Virus record (IMG/VR): IMGVR_UViG_3300005663_000149
Span: 1 to 31,559 of that record
Source: a virus
DNA length: 31,559 nucleotides
Reading direction: 5' to 3' (one strand)
Positions within the stretch are counted from its first letter, which is position 1. Each line of letters begins with the position of its first letter. The translations under genes and the position numbers were made by a program. The notes under the pieces were generated by a model, which was not told where the DNA came from, ran no database searches, and saw only the letters and a program-made list of their open reading frames with translations. Shown here in pieces: positions 22,576 to 29,651 of the stretch.

Positions 22576-23071
22576 AGGCAAAGAGAAAGCCCGGCCCATC
22601 TGGGGACAGAGTGAACCGGGCAGCCTTGAGATGCTGTGGGGGTGAGTTTCCCCACCATACAACACCGCAGCCTAAGCCCAGCGGTAAAGCAGAGTCAAGC
22701 CCTTTCTTTTGCTGGTTAAGATAGGTGGCAGTAAAAATGGGGGGTGCTAGTCAATGAGTGCGGCAAGCAGTGGCCATCTGTGCCGCGAAAGCGTGCTCTG
22801 GTGCGGGAATTGGGGCGCGTTTTGGTGTCCGATGGCCAAGCACTAGGCGGGGGGTCATGTGCTAGGGGAAATGGCTCATGCGGAATAGGAGGTTTGGACT
22901 ATTCCAAGCGGGGTTGAGCGGGAGTAGGCTGTACCCGTGATGAGCAAGGAAAGCAATGATCGCCGGCTAGCCCCCGTTCCCCTTTGGCCTGTGTGTGCAC
23001 CAGCTAGGTGCTGTTCGGGGGTCGGTCGGTTTTAATGATCAAGAAAATTGGACTCATAGAGTGGTAGCGTG
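22576..23071. other. Gene-poor control region between terS and divergent plus-strand genes
   Basis: About 500 bp without a convincing gene. It contains a 6-bp hairpin GTGGGG (22636-22641) / CCCCAC (22650-22655), a CCCGG (22590-22594) / CCGGG (22616-22620) pair in the terS leader, and a perfect 7-bp inverted repeat at 22882-22905. As the divergent start of the packaging operon, it is the likely site of late-promoter control and possibly the pac site. No tRNA or consensus promoter with good spacing was found. Confidence 0.45.
22882..22905. repeat. Inverted repeat GGAATAG-N10-CTATTCC
   Basis: Perfect 7-bp arms (22882-22888 and 22899-22905) around a 10-bp centre, inside the gene-poor region. Arm centres are 17 bp apart, about 1.6 helical turns, so a dimeric operator or small hairpin are both possible. 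No poly-T follows, so it is not a standard terminator. Confidence 0.5.
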
Positions 23072-23269
23072 ATGGCAAAGCGCAAGCGCCAACTGAGGCT
23101 GTTGGGGGATAAGGAGCCGGAAACTGCGGCGCTCTTTACGTCGAGCGAGTTTCCCTACGATACCCCCGACGAGATCGCCTACAACGCCCAGCGCAAGAAA
23201 GAGGGTTTGTTTGTGATAACTCCAGAGGAAAAGGAGCAAGAAGAAAATGAGCAGGCAAAGCACAGATGA
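23072..23269 (+). CDS. Small acidic/basic hypothetical protein
   Basis: 65 aa from ATG 23072 (GTG directly before is possible). N-terminus basic (MAKRKRQLRLLG), then EFPYDTPDEIAYNAQRKKEGLFVITPEEKEQEENEQ, charged and probably helical. It overlaps the next gene by 23 nt. One of only two short plus-strand genes in the right half of the window, divergent from terS. Not recognised. Confidence 0.5.
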   Translation: MAKRKRQLRLLGDKEPETAALFTSSEFPYDTPDEIAYNAQRKKEGLFVITPEEKEQEENEQAKHR

Positions 23270-23471
23270 AATCAAGAATGGCCGGGTGTTCAACGGCTTC
23301 GACTACACGCTGCAAGTCTGGGTCAAGAATGGAGTGGTCCAGCCCTGCGCGCATCCACGGTACATGAGCCAGAAGATGCCATGCTGCAACCAACACGCCT
23401 ACGCGGGCTGGCATATTTCCAACGTGGACCAGCGCCTAGTTGACCACCGCAGCGTTCCGAATCCCAGCTAG
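23247..23471 (+). CDS. Small conserved phage protein with Cys/His cluster
   Basis: 74 aa. ATG 23247 follows AAGGAG. Core: GRVFNGFDYTLQVWVKNGVVQPCAHPRYMSQK, then MPCCNQHAYAGWHISNVDQRL. C33, C46, C47 and nearby His residues suggest a metal site. The FNGFDYTLQVWV-G-V-PC-HP-CCN pattern recurs in small phage proteins, as I recall. Converges on the next minus gene after 19 nt. Confidence 0.65.
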   Translation: MSRQSTDEIKNGRVFNGFDYTLQVWVKNGVVQPCAHPRYMSQKMPCCNQHAYAGWHISNVDQRLVDHRSVPNPS

Positions 23472-23490
23472 TACCCGGCTGCTGGCCGCT

Positions 23491-23724
23491 CTACGGAGTC
23501 GGCATAGGTTTTCTCAGTTCCTTTTTCTCGGCTTCTGTGAATCCAGGCATGCTTGGGTGCTTACTAAAGAGAATTGCGCCCCTTCTCATCTGCAAAATCA
23601 GTTCGAGCATCTCCTCCTGCGTCATTGCGCGTTGCCCAGCCGATCCACTCATGCCGACGTTCGCTTGGCCTTGACCCTCACCGTATATCCCCCGCGCCCA
23701 AAACGGTGCTTCTCCTGGTAACAT
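23491..23724 (-). CDS. Hypothetical phage protein
   Basis: 77 aa with strong AGGAGG six bases before ATG 23724. Gly-rich N-terminus (GIYGEGQGQANVGMSGSAG), then a helix EEMLELILQMRRGAILF and TEAEKKELRKPMPTP. Not recognised; last gene of the small minus-strand operon 26.9-23.5 kb. Confidence 0.6.
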   Translation of the reverse strand: MLPGEAPFWARGIYGEGQGQANVGMSGSAGQRAMTQEEMLELILQMRRGAILFSKHPSMPGFTEAEKKELRKPMPTP

Positions 23725-23733
23725 GGCTTCCTC

Positions 23734-23946
23734 CTATGCCGACATTCTAGCCCTTTTCTCGCTTTCCTTGAAGAACTCGCTTCGGGCATGTGCCGCGATT
23801 GGTGCCACAATCCGATCCACAAAATCCTTAATACTCAAATTCTTGATTTCCTTTTTGGTACAATAAGTTGATGCCACTTTCCCATTCCCATCTCCTTCTT
23901 GAATTACGATAGCTACCCGTATTGTGTGGTGGTTGATTTCTGCCAT
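23734..23946 (-). CDS. Hypothetical phage protein
   Basis: 70 aa. AGGAGG lies 10 nt before ATG 23946. HHTIRVAIVIQEGDGNGKVAST suggests two beta strands, then a helix IKDFVDRIVAPIAAHARSEFFKESEKR. The phrase FFKESEK is similar to the C-termini of the next two upstream genes (FFKETEKI), a hint of shared ancestry or of ribosome-site constraint, since GAAGAA-rich ends double as Shine-Dalgarno sites. Confidence 0.6.
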   Translation of the reverse strand: MAEINHHTIRVAIVIQEGDGNGKVASTYCTKKEIKNLSIKDFVDRIVAPIAAHARSEFFKESEKRARMSA

Positions 23947-23970
23947 GATTTCTCAGCCTCCTTGAAGAAC

Positions 23971-24198
23971 TCAGCGCCCCAAATACCCCAAGTACAGTTC
24001 GGCCAGTTTTATCAGTTCGAGTAGGCGGCCGCCTAGTATTTTTTGGTTGTGATCGTTCATCACGAAGCTGCGATGATCTAAATTTATGTCGTAGCTCGTC
24101 ATTTCGCTACCTATCCTCGCAAGTTTCTTTGCGATTAGGGCAGCAACCGCCTCTTTATCCTTACGGATTACAACCAAGCCAAAAGGCCACAGTCTCAT
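23971..24198 (-). CDS. Hypothetical phage protein
   Basis: 75 aa. ATG 24198 follows GGAGAAG and overlaps the upstream stop. Sequence: MRLWPFGLVVIRKDKEAVAAL then LDHRSFVMNDHNQKILGGRLLELIKLAELYLG, a short strand and amphipathic helices. No family recognised. Confidence 0.6.
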   Translation of the reverse strand: MRLWPFGLVVIRKDKEAVAALIAKKLARIGSEMTSYDINLDHRSFVMNDHNQKILGGRLLELIKLAELYLGYLGR

Positions 24199-24554
24199 AT
24201 CTTCTCCGTTTCTTTGAAGAACTCATCAGGGTGCAGCCCTCGCCTTTTCAACTCAGCTCCCACCACAGTCCGTACCTGATCCAGCCAGCGGCAAAAGGTG
24301 CTCTCAGGCAGCCGTGAGAGTTTCACCGCCCGCTTGTAAGGGCCGTCTGCAATGAAGTAAAGCAGAAATACCCCACAACGCCCATGCCAGTTCTTCCGCC
24401 GGCGCAGCGCGATCTCCCCGGCCTTCTGAAAGTCAGCACAGTAGCTACTCTCTTTCGGCCACTTGGGACCAGGGTATTCAGGAGAAGCCCCCACCGCGAA
24501 CTTGGGCGCGCGCAGAACTAGCTGCTGGCATCTTCTGAATCTTCTATGACACAC
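24195..24554 (-). CDS. HTH-like DNA-binding protein, possible phage regulator
   Basis: 119 aa from GTG 24554. The conserved-looking HRRFRRCQQLVLRAPKF begins at once, and an in-frame CTG eight codons upstream (24578) could add LRDHEYFD; no ATG is available and neither has a strong ribosome site. The C-terminal half, GPYKRAVKLSRLPESTFCRWLDQVRTVVGAELKRRGLHPDEFF, has a helix-turn-helix spacing (helix, SRLPESTF turn, recognition helix with RWLDQV) like sigma region 4 or phage late regulators. A transcription activator or antiterminator of late genes is suggested only. Confidence 0.6.
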   Translation of the reverse strand: MCHRRFRRCQQLVLRAPKFAVGASPEYPGPKWPKESSYCADFQKAGEIALRRRKNWHGRCGVFLLYFIADGPYKRAVKLSRLPESTFCRWLDQVRTVVGAELKRRGLHPDEFFKETEKI

Positions 24555-24618
24555 ATCGAAATACTCGTGATCTCTCAGCTAGACAATCCTACCTTCTCCC
24601 CGTTGAATTTCCCCGGTG

Positions 24619-24861
24619 CTAGTGCGGCGCCTTCTCTTCCCGCTGCTCCTGCGCCGCCTCAGAGCGCGGGGGAACCTGAGCGGATAAGGGGTTCACACCA
24701 AGAGACACCACTACCGATGCTGCAAAAACGAAGGTTAGACATATCCCAACCAAACTTCCCTGTTTGCTTGCACCGCACGATTTCTCCATCCTTGTCGCGT
24801 ATCGGTTCTTCTCCAGGTGAACAGTACCGCTCAGGTTTATTTTGTTCGCCAACTTAATCAC
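24619..24861 (-). CDS. Possible small membrane/secreted protein
   Basis: 80 aa from GTG 24861 (GAAGAGAG just upstream; 23 nt after the previous stop). A hydrophobic stretch GSLVGICLTFVFAASVVVSLG (about residues 36-56) ends in NPLSAQVPP, like a signal peptide or membrane anchor, followed by a charged tail QEQREEK. Size and topology fit a spanin-like lysis protein, but no partner genes are recognised. Low confidence. Confidence 0.35.
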   Translation of the reverse strand: MIKLANKINLSGTVHLEKNRYATRMEKSCGASKQGSLVGICLTFVFAASVVVSLGVNPLSAQVPPRSEAAQEQREEKAPH

Positions 24862-24884
24862 CTCTCTTCTTGCGCTGGTTGCGC

Positions 24885-25085
24885 TCACTTCCTTGCATTC
24901 CTGAGAACCGCAAACGCTGAGGTCTGTTCCTCTACCCGGAGCTGTAGCGGATCCGCTGTGATCGGCAGCGGCCGGCACTTCTCCTCATGGGTCCGGTAGC
25001 AATTCATGCCGTAGCAGAGAGGTTCCCCACAGTTAGGACAGCTTACCTTAGCCTGTGCTCTGCAGTGGCAAAGCCGAGAGTTCAT
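24885..25085 (-). CDS. Small zinc-finger protein (B-box/zf-like)
   Basis: 66 aa. AGGAGAAGG precedes ATG 25085, which overlaps the upstream stop (ATGA). CHCRAQAKVSCPNCGEPLCYGMNCYRTHEEKC (residues 6-37) has seven Cys and two His arranged as CxC...CxxC...C...C...H...C, which can hold two zincs. Probably protein- or nucleic-acid-binding. Not a named family to my knowledge. Confidence 0.65.
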   Translation of the reverse strand: MNSRLCHCRAQAKVSCPNCGEPLCYGMNCYRTHEEKCRPLPITADPLQLRVEEQTSAFAVLRNARK

Positions 25086-25345
25086 ACCTTCTCCTCCCCA
25101 CCCTCATCCAGGCTCGTTAGAAGCTGCTGCTCGGACTCTACAGCGCCACGGATTTCATCAAGCACTGACTCATACAAACTCTTTACCCTTAAAGACTCCT
25201 TCCCAATCGCCCTAATAGTTCGTGCTTCCGGTGAAATCGGGCTGACACATTCTGGATGAAAGGGCTTCATCCCATCCCAGACAATTTCTTGTGCGGAACC
25301 AATCTCTACGTCACAGCGAGTGCAAGGGTAAAATACGGTGCTCAT
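25082..25345 (-). CDS. Small zinc-binding protein (LIM-like half) with coiled coil
   Basis: 87 aa. GGAGGAAGG immediately before ATG 25345. PCTRCDVEIGSAQEIVWDGMKPFHPECV (residues 7-34) has the CxxC...HxxC geometry of a single LIM-type finger; the rest is helical (TIRAIGKESLRVKSLYESVLDEIRGAVESEQQLL). Overlaps both neighbours by 4 nt (ATGA). Confidence 0.65.
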   Translation of the reverse strand: MSTVFYPCTRCDVEIGSAQEIVWDGMKPFHPECVSPISPEARTIRAIGKESLRVKSLYESVLDEIRGAVESEQQLLTSLDEGGEEKV

Positions 25346-25644
25346 CCTTCCTCCGTGCTACTAGGTGCGGTGAGGTCGAGTTGGCGGCGCAGTTGTTCAG
25401 CACATATAATCAAACAACAGCGACAGATATTTTCCTTTGTGGGCCAGTCAGCTTCCTCGGCATCCTTTTGCCATTTGTCTGCCAGCTTTCGTTGTGACTC
25501 CCTCACCTTCTCCTGCTCGTCGGCTAGGAGGCGCTCGATTTCATCTGTGGCTTCTTTGAAAGCGAGATTGGCTTCTTGGGTGTGGTCAAAGCCAGTGACG
25601 TTTGTGAGTCGAATCAGGACGTTCGGAATATCTTCCCGGCTCAT
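25342..25644 (-). CDS. Coiled-coil hypothetical phage protein
   Basis: 100 aa. ATG 25644 overlaps the upstream stop. Central charged coiled coil (EATDEIERLLADEQEKVRESQRKLADKWQKD, in part), followed by Cys-rich ENICRCCLIICAEQLRRQLDL. Similar 'helix plus CC' proteins occur in phage early regions. Function unknown. Confidence 0.6.
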   Translation of the reverse strand: MSREDIPNVLIRLTNVTGFDHTQEANLAFKEATDEIERLLADEQEKVRESQRKLADKWQKDAEEADWPTKENICRCCLIICAEQLRRQLDLTAPSSTEEG

Positions 25645-25898
25645 TCCTTAACCTCCAGTAATAATGCGCGGGCTCCTTTCATAATTCTTTCGGCGAAGGC
25701 GGGCATCCTTTGTGGAACACCATTCCTAGTGCGATAGCAAGGGTCATCGCCACACCAAACAGTTGTAGCGTCTATTACCTTCCCCAGCCTCTTAACCAAG
25801 TCGAGGAGGCACATAATTGCATCGCAGCCCTCTTTGTGTTCAAGTGGCCGCGACGAGGCCATCAACGAATAAATCTCACTCAGCTTGGGCTTTTTCAT
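25641..25898 (-). CDS. Hypothetical phage protein
   Basis: 85 aa from ATG 25898, chosen because AAGGAG lies 8 nt upstream and the ATG overlaps the preceding gene's stop (ATGA); a longer frame to 26036 overlaps that gene and has no site. Helical: LSEIYSLMASSRPLEHKEGCDAIMCLLDLVKRLGKVID, then CGDDPCYRTRNGVPQRMPAFAERIMKGARALLLE. Not recognised. Confidence 0.6.
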   Translation of the reverse strand: MKKPKLSEIYSLMASSRPLEHKEGCDAIMCLLDLVKRLGKVIDATTVWCGDDPCYRTRNGVPQRMPAFAERIMKGARALLLEVKE

Positions 25899-26115
25899 TT
25901 GCTGGACTCCTTCCTGGGCGGCCTTCGCCCCAGCACCTTGATGCAGACCATGAACTCTGAATCTGGTTCTCCGGGCCACTTCATAAATCCAATAGGCCCA
26001 GTGACAACAGCAATTCCACCTCTTACTTTGAGCCACGCTGCTACTGCTTTGTGGAATTTCGTGTCGGCCTTCGTCTTCTCCCCCTTCAGGATGAACCCTT
26101 TTCGGTCAAAGACAT
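25895..26115 (-). pseudogene. Small conserved phage gene interrupted by a one-base frameshift
   Basis: An ATG at 26115 with AAGGAG 4 nt upstream reads MSLTEKGSS and stops. The -1 frame, open from just after an upstream TGA, encodes GFILKGEKTKADTKFHKAVAAWLK, then VRGGIAVVTGPIGFMKWPGEPDSEFMVCIKVLGRRP, a pattern I recall in small phage proteins (FHKAVAAWL, GG, G-I, WPGE, GRRP). Adding one A to the AAAA run (26099-26102) joins the two frames into a 73-aa protein starting MSLTEKGFILKGEK. The stop overlaps the next gene (ATGA), as for intact neighbours. It could be a true mutation, a homopolymer sequencing error or, less likely, programmed frameshifting; no classic slippery heptamer is present. Confidence 0.6.
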
Positions 26116-26126
26116 CTCACTCCTTC

Positions 26127-26456
26127 TCATCCATTCTCGTCGGACTGGCCCTCACTGATATTGATGAACGAGTTTTCGATTGCCATTTCGGTGACGCCCA
26201 AAGCAGTTTCTAAGAAGAGTTCGTTCACGGTTGACTTATCGTTATAGAGCGAAAAAGACTTGCTCTCCTTCGTGAACCTAGACCCGCCCGATACAACTGA
26301 CAGGGAGAAGGTGAACTCGTCGGTTTCAACCAAATTGTCGTCTTTAAGCTCATAATATTTGCCAAAATCCTTGACCTCTAACCACGGACAGCACGAGGCC
26401 AGCGCGTCAAGACGGTATCGAACGTATTTTGGATTCATGTAAGGTCGCCCAAGCAT
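26127..26456 (-). CDS. Hypothetical phage protein
   Basis: 109 aa from ATG 26456, overlapping the upstream stop (TGATG). KYVRYRLDALASCCPWLEVKDFGKYYEL, then EFTFSLSVVSGGSRFTKESKSFSLYNDKSTVNELF and a C-terminal helix. Mixed alpha/beta. Not recognised. Confidence 0.6.
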   Translation of the reverse strand: MLGRPYMNPKYVRYRLDALASCCPWLEVKDFGKYYELKDDNLVETDEFTFSLSVVSGGSRFTKESKSFSLYNDKSTVNELFLETALGVTEMAIENSFINISEGQSDENG

Positions 26457-26695
26457 CACTTCCCCTCCTGCGTTGTGCCGAGTATCCGCTCTCTAAAATA
26501 CTCGGCTTGGCGGTAGCCAATGTAATTGACCACTCGCTTATCAGCTTCCCCCAACCATGCTTGCAGTAGGTCGCCGGAAACACGAAGTCCGCTTGCTTGG
26601 CCTGAGCTATATCCTCCTGGGCCTGAATAGGCCTTCTGTCCTTCGACAACCGCTAGTCGGAGAATCTCTTTCAGTATTTCCATTCCTGTTTTCAT
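26456..26695 (-). CDS. Hypothetical phage protein
   Basis: 79 aa. ATG 26695 overlaps the upstream stop (ATGA). Helical N-terminus (GMEILKEILRLAVVEGQKAY), Gly/Ser turn (SGPGGYSSGQASG), helical C-terminus (LLQAWLGEADKRVVNYIGYRQAEYF). Not recognised. Confidence 0.55.
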   Translation of the reverse strand: MKTGMEILKEILRLAVVEGQKAYSGPGGYSSGQASGLRVSGDLLQAWLGEADKRVVNYIGYRQAEYFRERILGTTQEGK

Positions 26696-26910
26696 GGGTT
26701 CACCGTTCGCACCGGAACAATAAACTTCTTCTTGAGTCGCAGGATCTTCAGCTTCTCTTTGGCTGTGTAACGAATACGCTCAATCGTGACCGTCACGCGC
26801 TGGTTGTTGGGGTGAATCATTTTTTGTAGAGCTAGGCATGCTCCCATCAGGGGTTCAACATCACCAGGAACCAACCTACCCGTCAACTTTACTGTCAATA
26901 CTCTAGGCAT
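26692..26910 (-). CDS. Hypothetical small basic protein
   Basis: 72 aa with GAGGAG 6 nt before ATG 26910. Beta strands RVLTVKLTGRLVPG and QRVTVTIERIRYTA flank a helix (EPLMGACLALQKMI), and the C-terminus is Lys-rich (KEKLKILRLKKKFIVPV). Possibly RNA- or DNA-binding. Not recognised. Confidence 0.6.
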   Translation of the reverse strand: MPRVLTVKLTGRLVPGDVEPLMGACLALQKMIHPNNQRVTVTIERIRYTAKEKLKILRLKKKFIVPVRTVNP

Positions 26911-26919
26911 CGTTTCTCC

Positions 26920-27840
26920 TCATGGGTTCACCGGGGCTTTCTTCTTCATGCACTCCAGGCACTTTAGAAATCCTGCTGGGATTTCAGCGCCGCAGTCCCT
27001 ACACTTCCCAGGCTTGCCTTCTGGTCGTGGCCGTGGACCAAGTTCAATTACTTCTTGGCCTGGTTCATCTTCCCATCGCCGCTGATTCAGAAACGTCGCT
27101 GGGTAGGGAATGAATTTACCGTCCTCTTTTTGCCATTGCTCGGTTTGCATCCAGCGTTTTAGGCCAGCCAGAACTAGAGCAAGCCTCATTCCACTACGCA
27201 TTCCTCGGTATGCTTTTAGCGCCGCTGGTTTTCCGACCTTTCTAGGATAGAGGTCCCAAAATGTTGAGAAACCAGACGGAGAAGGCGAAGCCTGAGCAGG
27301 GTTCTTTCTTTTTTCTTTCTTCTCTATTCTTCCTTCTTGTATAGGGGCGGGATGCTCGCCCTGATGCTGACCCAAATGCTTGCCATCTTGCTGACTAGTA
27401 TATATTAGGAACTTGGTAGAAGTGGTTTGTTTTGCGTCTAATAGCTTGCCCTTGTGTTGGCCATCCGTAATTGCGTATTTATTGATGAGAATTTGGTAGT
27501 TGGCGTGAACCCCTGGTGTTGTGAAGCGCTTAATGTAGCCCTTCGATTCAAGGCGCTGCAAAGAGTTTCTGGCAGTTGAACGAGCAAAGTTGTATGCACC
27601 AAGAGCCTTTGCGCTACCCCACCAGATTCCAGTGTGGTGGTCTGCCAACAGCAGTAGCAGGCAATACACAGAGAAGTCAGTTTTGTTTAGGAGTCCCTTC
27701 TGGACGTGCTCTAGGATTCCACGGCGGAGGGGTATGTATCCAGCAAACATCCAGCCCTGTCCTTTGGTACGGGCCGATGCGGGATTAGGAAGGACAGGCT
27801 GGCCCAAAACCCTTTCCCGCCCGGCTCGTACCGCGCACAT
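26920..27840 (-). CDS. Replication initiator-like (winged-helix, DnaD/RepA-type) protein
   Basis: 306 aa. AAGGAG is 10 nt before ATG 27840. Residues ~30-125 look like a winged helix of the replication-initiator kind (GYIPLRRGILEHVQKGLLNKTDFSVYCLLLLLADHHTGIWWGS, then STARNSLQRLESKGYIKRF; given in pieces). A basic linker follows (~165-185), then a C-terminal module FWDLYPRKVGKPAALKAYRGM and IPYPATFLNQRRWEDE, which is common in phage replication initiators, and a terminal zinc knuckle CRDCGAEIPAGFLKCLEC. It likely loads the host helicase. RusA and the other recombination gene lie just upstream. Confidence 0.7.
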   Translation of the reverse strand: MCAVRAGRERVLGQPVLPNPASARTKGQGWMFAGYIPLRRGILEHVQKGLLNKTDFSVYCLLLLLADHHTGIWWGSAKALGAYNFARSTARNSLQRLESKGYIKRFTTPGVHANYQILINKYAITDGQHKGKLLDAKQTTSTKFLIYTSQQDGKHLGQHQGEHPAPIQEGRIEKKEKRKNPAQASPSPSGFSTFWDLYPRKVGKPAALKAYRGMRSGMRLALVLAGLKRWMQTEQWQKEDGKFIPYPATFLNQRRWEDEPGQEVIELGPRPRPEGKPGKCRDCGAEIPAGFLKCLECMKKKAPVNP

Positions 27841-27854
27841 CGTAGTCCAACTCC

Positions 27855-28049
27855 TTAACCGTTGTCAACCTTAAAAACTGGTCGTACAGAAACAGAGAAA
27901 TGGATGCGGTTGGCATACTCGTTGATTATCCCAGAGTCGTGAGGTTCTTCTGCGGCGTCGGCGTAGGAGCCGCATGTGTTCATGCTGACACCAATCGCAG
28001 CCCAGTGCAGCAAGGCACGCAGGTCGTGAATCTGAACGGAAATCGTCAC
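27855..28049 (-). CDS. Hypothetical phage protein
   Basis: 64 aa from GTG 28049, which overlaps the RusA-like stop (GTGA) and follows GGTGGAGG; a longer frame lies inside that gene. TISVQIHDLRALLHWAAIGVSMNTCGSYADAAE, then IINEYANRIHFSVSV. Not recognised. Confidence 0.55.
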   Translation of the reverse strand: MTISVQIHDLRALLHWAAIGVSMNTCGSYADAAEEPHDSGIINEYANRIHFSVSVRPVFKVDNG

Positions 28050-28477
28050 AGAACCTCCACCGGCGAAATCTCTATTCTGGTAAATCCTCGCATTCCTCTC
28101 GGCACCAATATCTGCTTCGGGGTGCCCTCCACCAACCACTGCTCTGAATCGTCCACAATCAGCCCCAGGCCGCTAGGGTGGCTTTTCTTGGGAATCACAA
28201 GGCAGTCCCGCACTGGCTTCAATCCTGCGTCCAGGTTGTCCTGCTCGATCCTGCGCTTGCGGTAGCAGGTGAATTGCACTCGCATCTTGGGGCGGTTCTT
28301 CTCCACCCACTTCTGCAAGCGATGGAGCTTCGGAGCGCCGAGATTTCCCGATATAAAGCCGTTGCAGGCCATCCTCAGCGCCGCATAGCTCGCCCAATGG
28401 TGATACTTCCCGCCCTGGCGGTAGGCATTCCCTGATGGTACCTCTAGGGGAATCTCGATGATGACGGGCCAGTTCAT
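28046..28477 (-). CDS. rusA-like: RusA-like Holliday junction resolvase
   Basis: 143 aa; ATG 28477 follows GGAGTG. RusA motifs: IIEIPLEVPSGNAYR at the start, RIEQDNLDAGLKPVRDCLV (D80, D83, D91) and GLIVDDSEQWL (D109, D110). In RusA, conserved Asp residues bind Mg and the NLDK segment is diagnostic; here it is NLDAG. Length is slightly above E. coli RusA (120 aa). It cleaves four-way junctions arising in phage recombination or replication, and follows the PAPS-reductase-like gene by 2 nt. Confidence 0.8.
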   Translation of the reverse strand: MNWPVIIEIPLEVPSGNAYRQGGKYHHWASYAALRMACNGFISGNLGAPKLHRLQKWVEKNRPKMRVQFTCYRKRRIEQDNLDAGLKPVRDCLVIPKKSHPSGLGLIVDDSEQWLVEGTPKQILVPRGMRGFTRIEISPVEVL

Positions 28478-28479
28478 TC

Positions 28480-29343
28480 CTACACTCCACAGACTCCTTC
28501 ACACTCAGTAGTGAATCCGAGTCCAAGTTGGAGTTCCCGTGGATTAAGCCGACCATTGAACTTGATTTTCTCCAGCGGCACACACGACCTGTGGACGTAG
28601 AGCTTCTGATCTACCTTGCGGTTCACGACCCGGCCTGGGATTCTCAAGGCGTTGTCTATCGCAACCGCGCGCGCCCAATCTACTGGGTTCTTCTTGATGG
28701 CCTGCCACTCAGAATCATTGTGATAAGGGCAAAAGACACAGGCCGAACGGGGAACCTGATGCGGGACGTTGCCAATCTCTTTCAGCCATGTGAAGCAATC
28801 AGCCCGAGTCATGGCCTTGTCCATGAGGGGAAACCGTAGATCCATCCACTTCTTGTTGCGATTGGGGTTGTTTCGCATACGAAGTGCCCGCCCAGCCTCT
28901 TCAATTGATATGCCGATGTACTGGACGATCACCACGTCTTTGGGAATCCTCTGGCGCGGCCTCAACCCAATTAACTCGTACCGGATCGCCCGTTCGATCA
29001 CGTCAATCTTGTATTCCTTGGAACATTGCCGGCGAAGCATGCCCTCCCGACCACCCTCAACTATTGCCGTATAGGCAGGAATCGAAGCGAACCGCTGCTT
29101 CGTGCTGTTCTCGCCCCGCATGAGATCATCACCTAGCCGACTCTTCTGGCGAATCCAAATGGGCGCACCGCCTACAGCTTGGAGCCACTCCAAATGTTGA
29201 TAGACGGCCACTGGCTCCTCGCCTGTGTCTGCGAAGATGGCGCAATCAAGGGGGGGCTTGAGGAGGCCCTGAGCAAACATCAGGTACAGCGTTGTACTCT
29301 GAACGCCAGCACCTAGCGACAGTACGTGATACTCAGTACTCAT
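28480..29343 (-). CDS. PAPS reductase-like PP-loop (adenine nucleotide alpha-hydrolase) enzyme
   Basis: 287 aa. ATG 29343 overlaps the previous stop (ATGA). PP-loop: LSLGAGVQSTTLY (8-20), a variant of SGGxxS. Further family motifs: CAIFADTGEEPVAVYQHLEWL (33-53), RRQCSKEYKI (C106) and RSACVFCPYHNDSEW (C201, C204), plus C182. Cysteines this placed are typical of PAPS-reductase-like phage enzymes and DndC relatives that bind a Fe-S cluster or zinc. A true assimilatory role is unlikely; sulfur or adenylate chemistry on nucleic acid is possible, but no other dnd gene is in the window. Confidence 0.8.
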   Translation of the reverse strand: MSTEYHVLSLGAGVQSTTLYLMFAQGLLKPPLDCAIFADTGEEPVAVYQHLEWLQAVGGAPIWIRQKSRLGDDLMRGENSTKQRFASIPAYTAIVEGGREGMLRRQCSKEYKIDVIERAIRYELIGLRPRQRIPKDVVIVQYIGISIEEAGRALRMRNNPNRNKKWMDLRFPLMDKAMTRADCFTWLKEIGNVPHQVPRSACVFCPYHNDSEWQAIKKNPVDWARAVAIDNALRIPGRVVNRKVDQKLYVHRSCVPLEKIKFNGRLNPRELQLGLGFTTECEGVCGV

Positions 29344-29651
29344 GCCGTTTCCGCAAACAACTCAGCCTGCTCTGCGGGCCTTTCCACTGGCACCACTCGG
29401 TACAGAGATTGTCGCCGCGAAACAACCGTGTAGTTCAAGAGCCCTTGCTGGCGTAGCTGTCGTAGGATGCGGCCTGGAGAATCAGGCGCTATCATCCCAA
29501 GGTTGCCTTGAATATAAAGCAACAGTTGTTCCATATGAAACTGTTCGTTATGGCGGCAGAACTCCATAATAAGCGAACCTATCCGGCTCCTGACCCTAGC
29601 CCGTTCCTGGGGGTCGCTAGTCACTGGCGCCATCTTGTTCATCGCAATCAT
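29340..29651 (-). CDS. Winged-helix DNA-binding protein
   Basis: 103 aa (start uncertain: ATGs at 29651, 29642 and 29633, none with a clear site). IGSLIMEFCRHNEQFHMEQLLLYIQGNLGMIAPDSPGRILRQLRQQGLLNYTVVSRRQSLYRVV (in order) has the helix-helix-recognition helix-wing layout of a winged HTH, with RILRQLRQQG as recognition helix. Ends EQAELF. Overlaps the previous gene by 35 nt. Regulator or replication accessory; unproven. Confidence 0.65.
   Translation of the reverse strand: MIAMNKMAPVTSDPQERARVRSRIGSLIMEFCRHNEQFHMEQLLLYIQGNLGMIAPDSPGRILRQLRQQGLLNYTVVSRRQSLYRVVPVERPAEQAELFAETA

Noticed and set aside
25899-26036. Long N-terminal extension of the 25641-25898 gene
   Set aside because: The extension is an out-of-frame reading of the frameshifted upstream gene; the ATG at 25898 has its own ribosome site.
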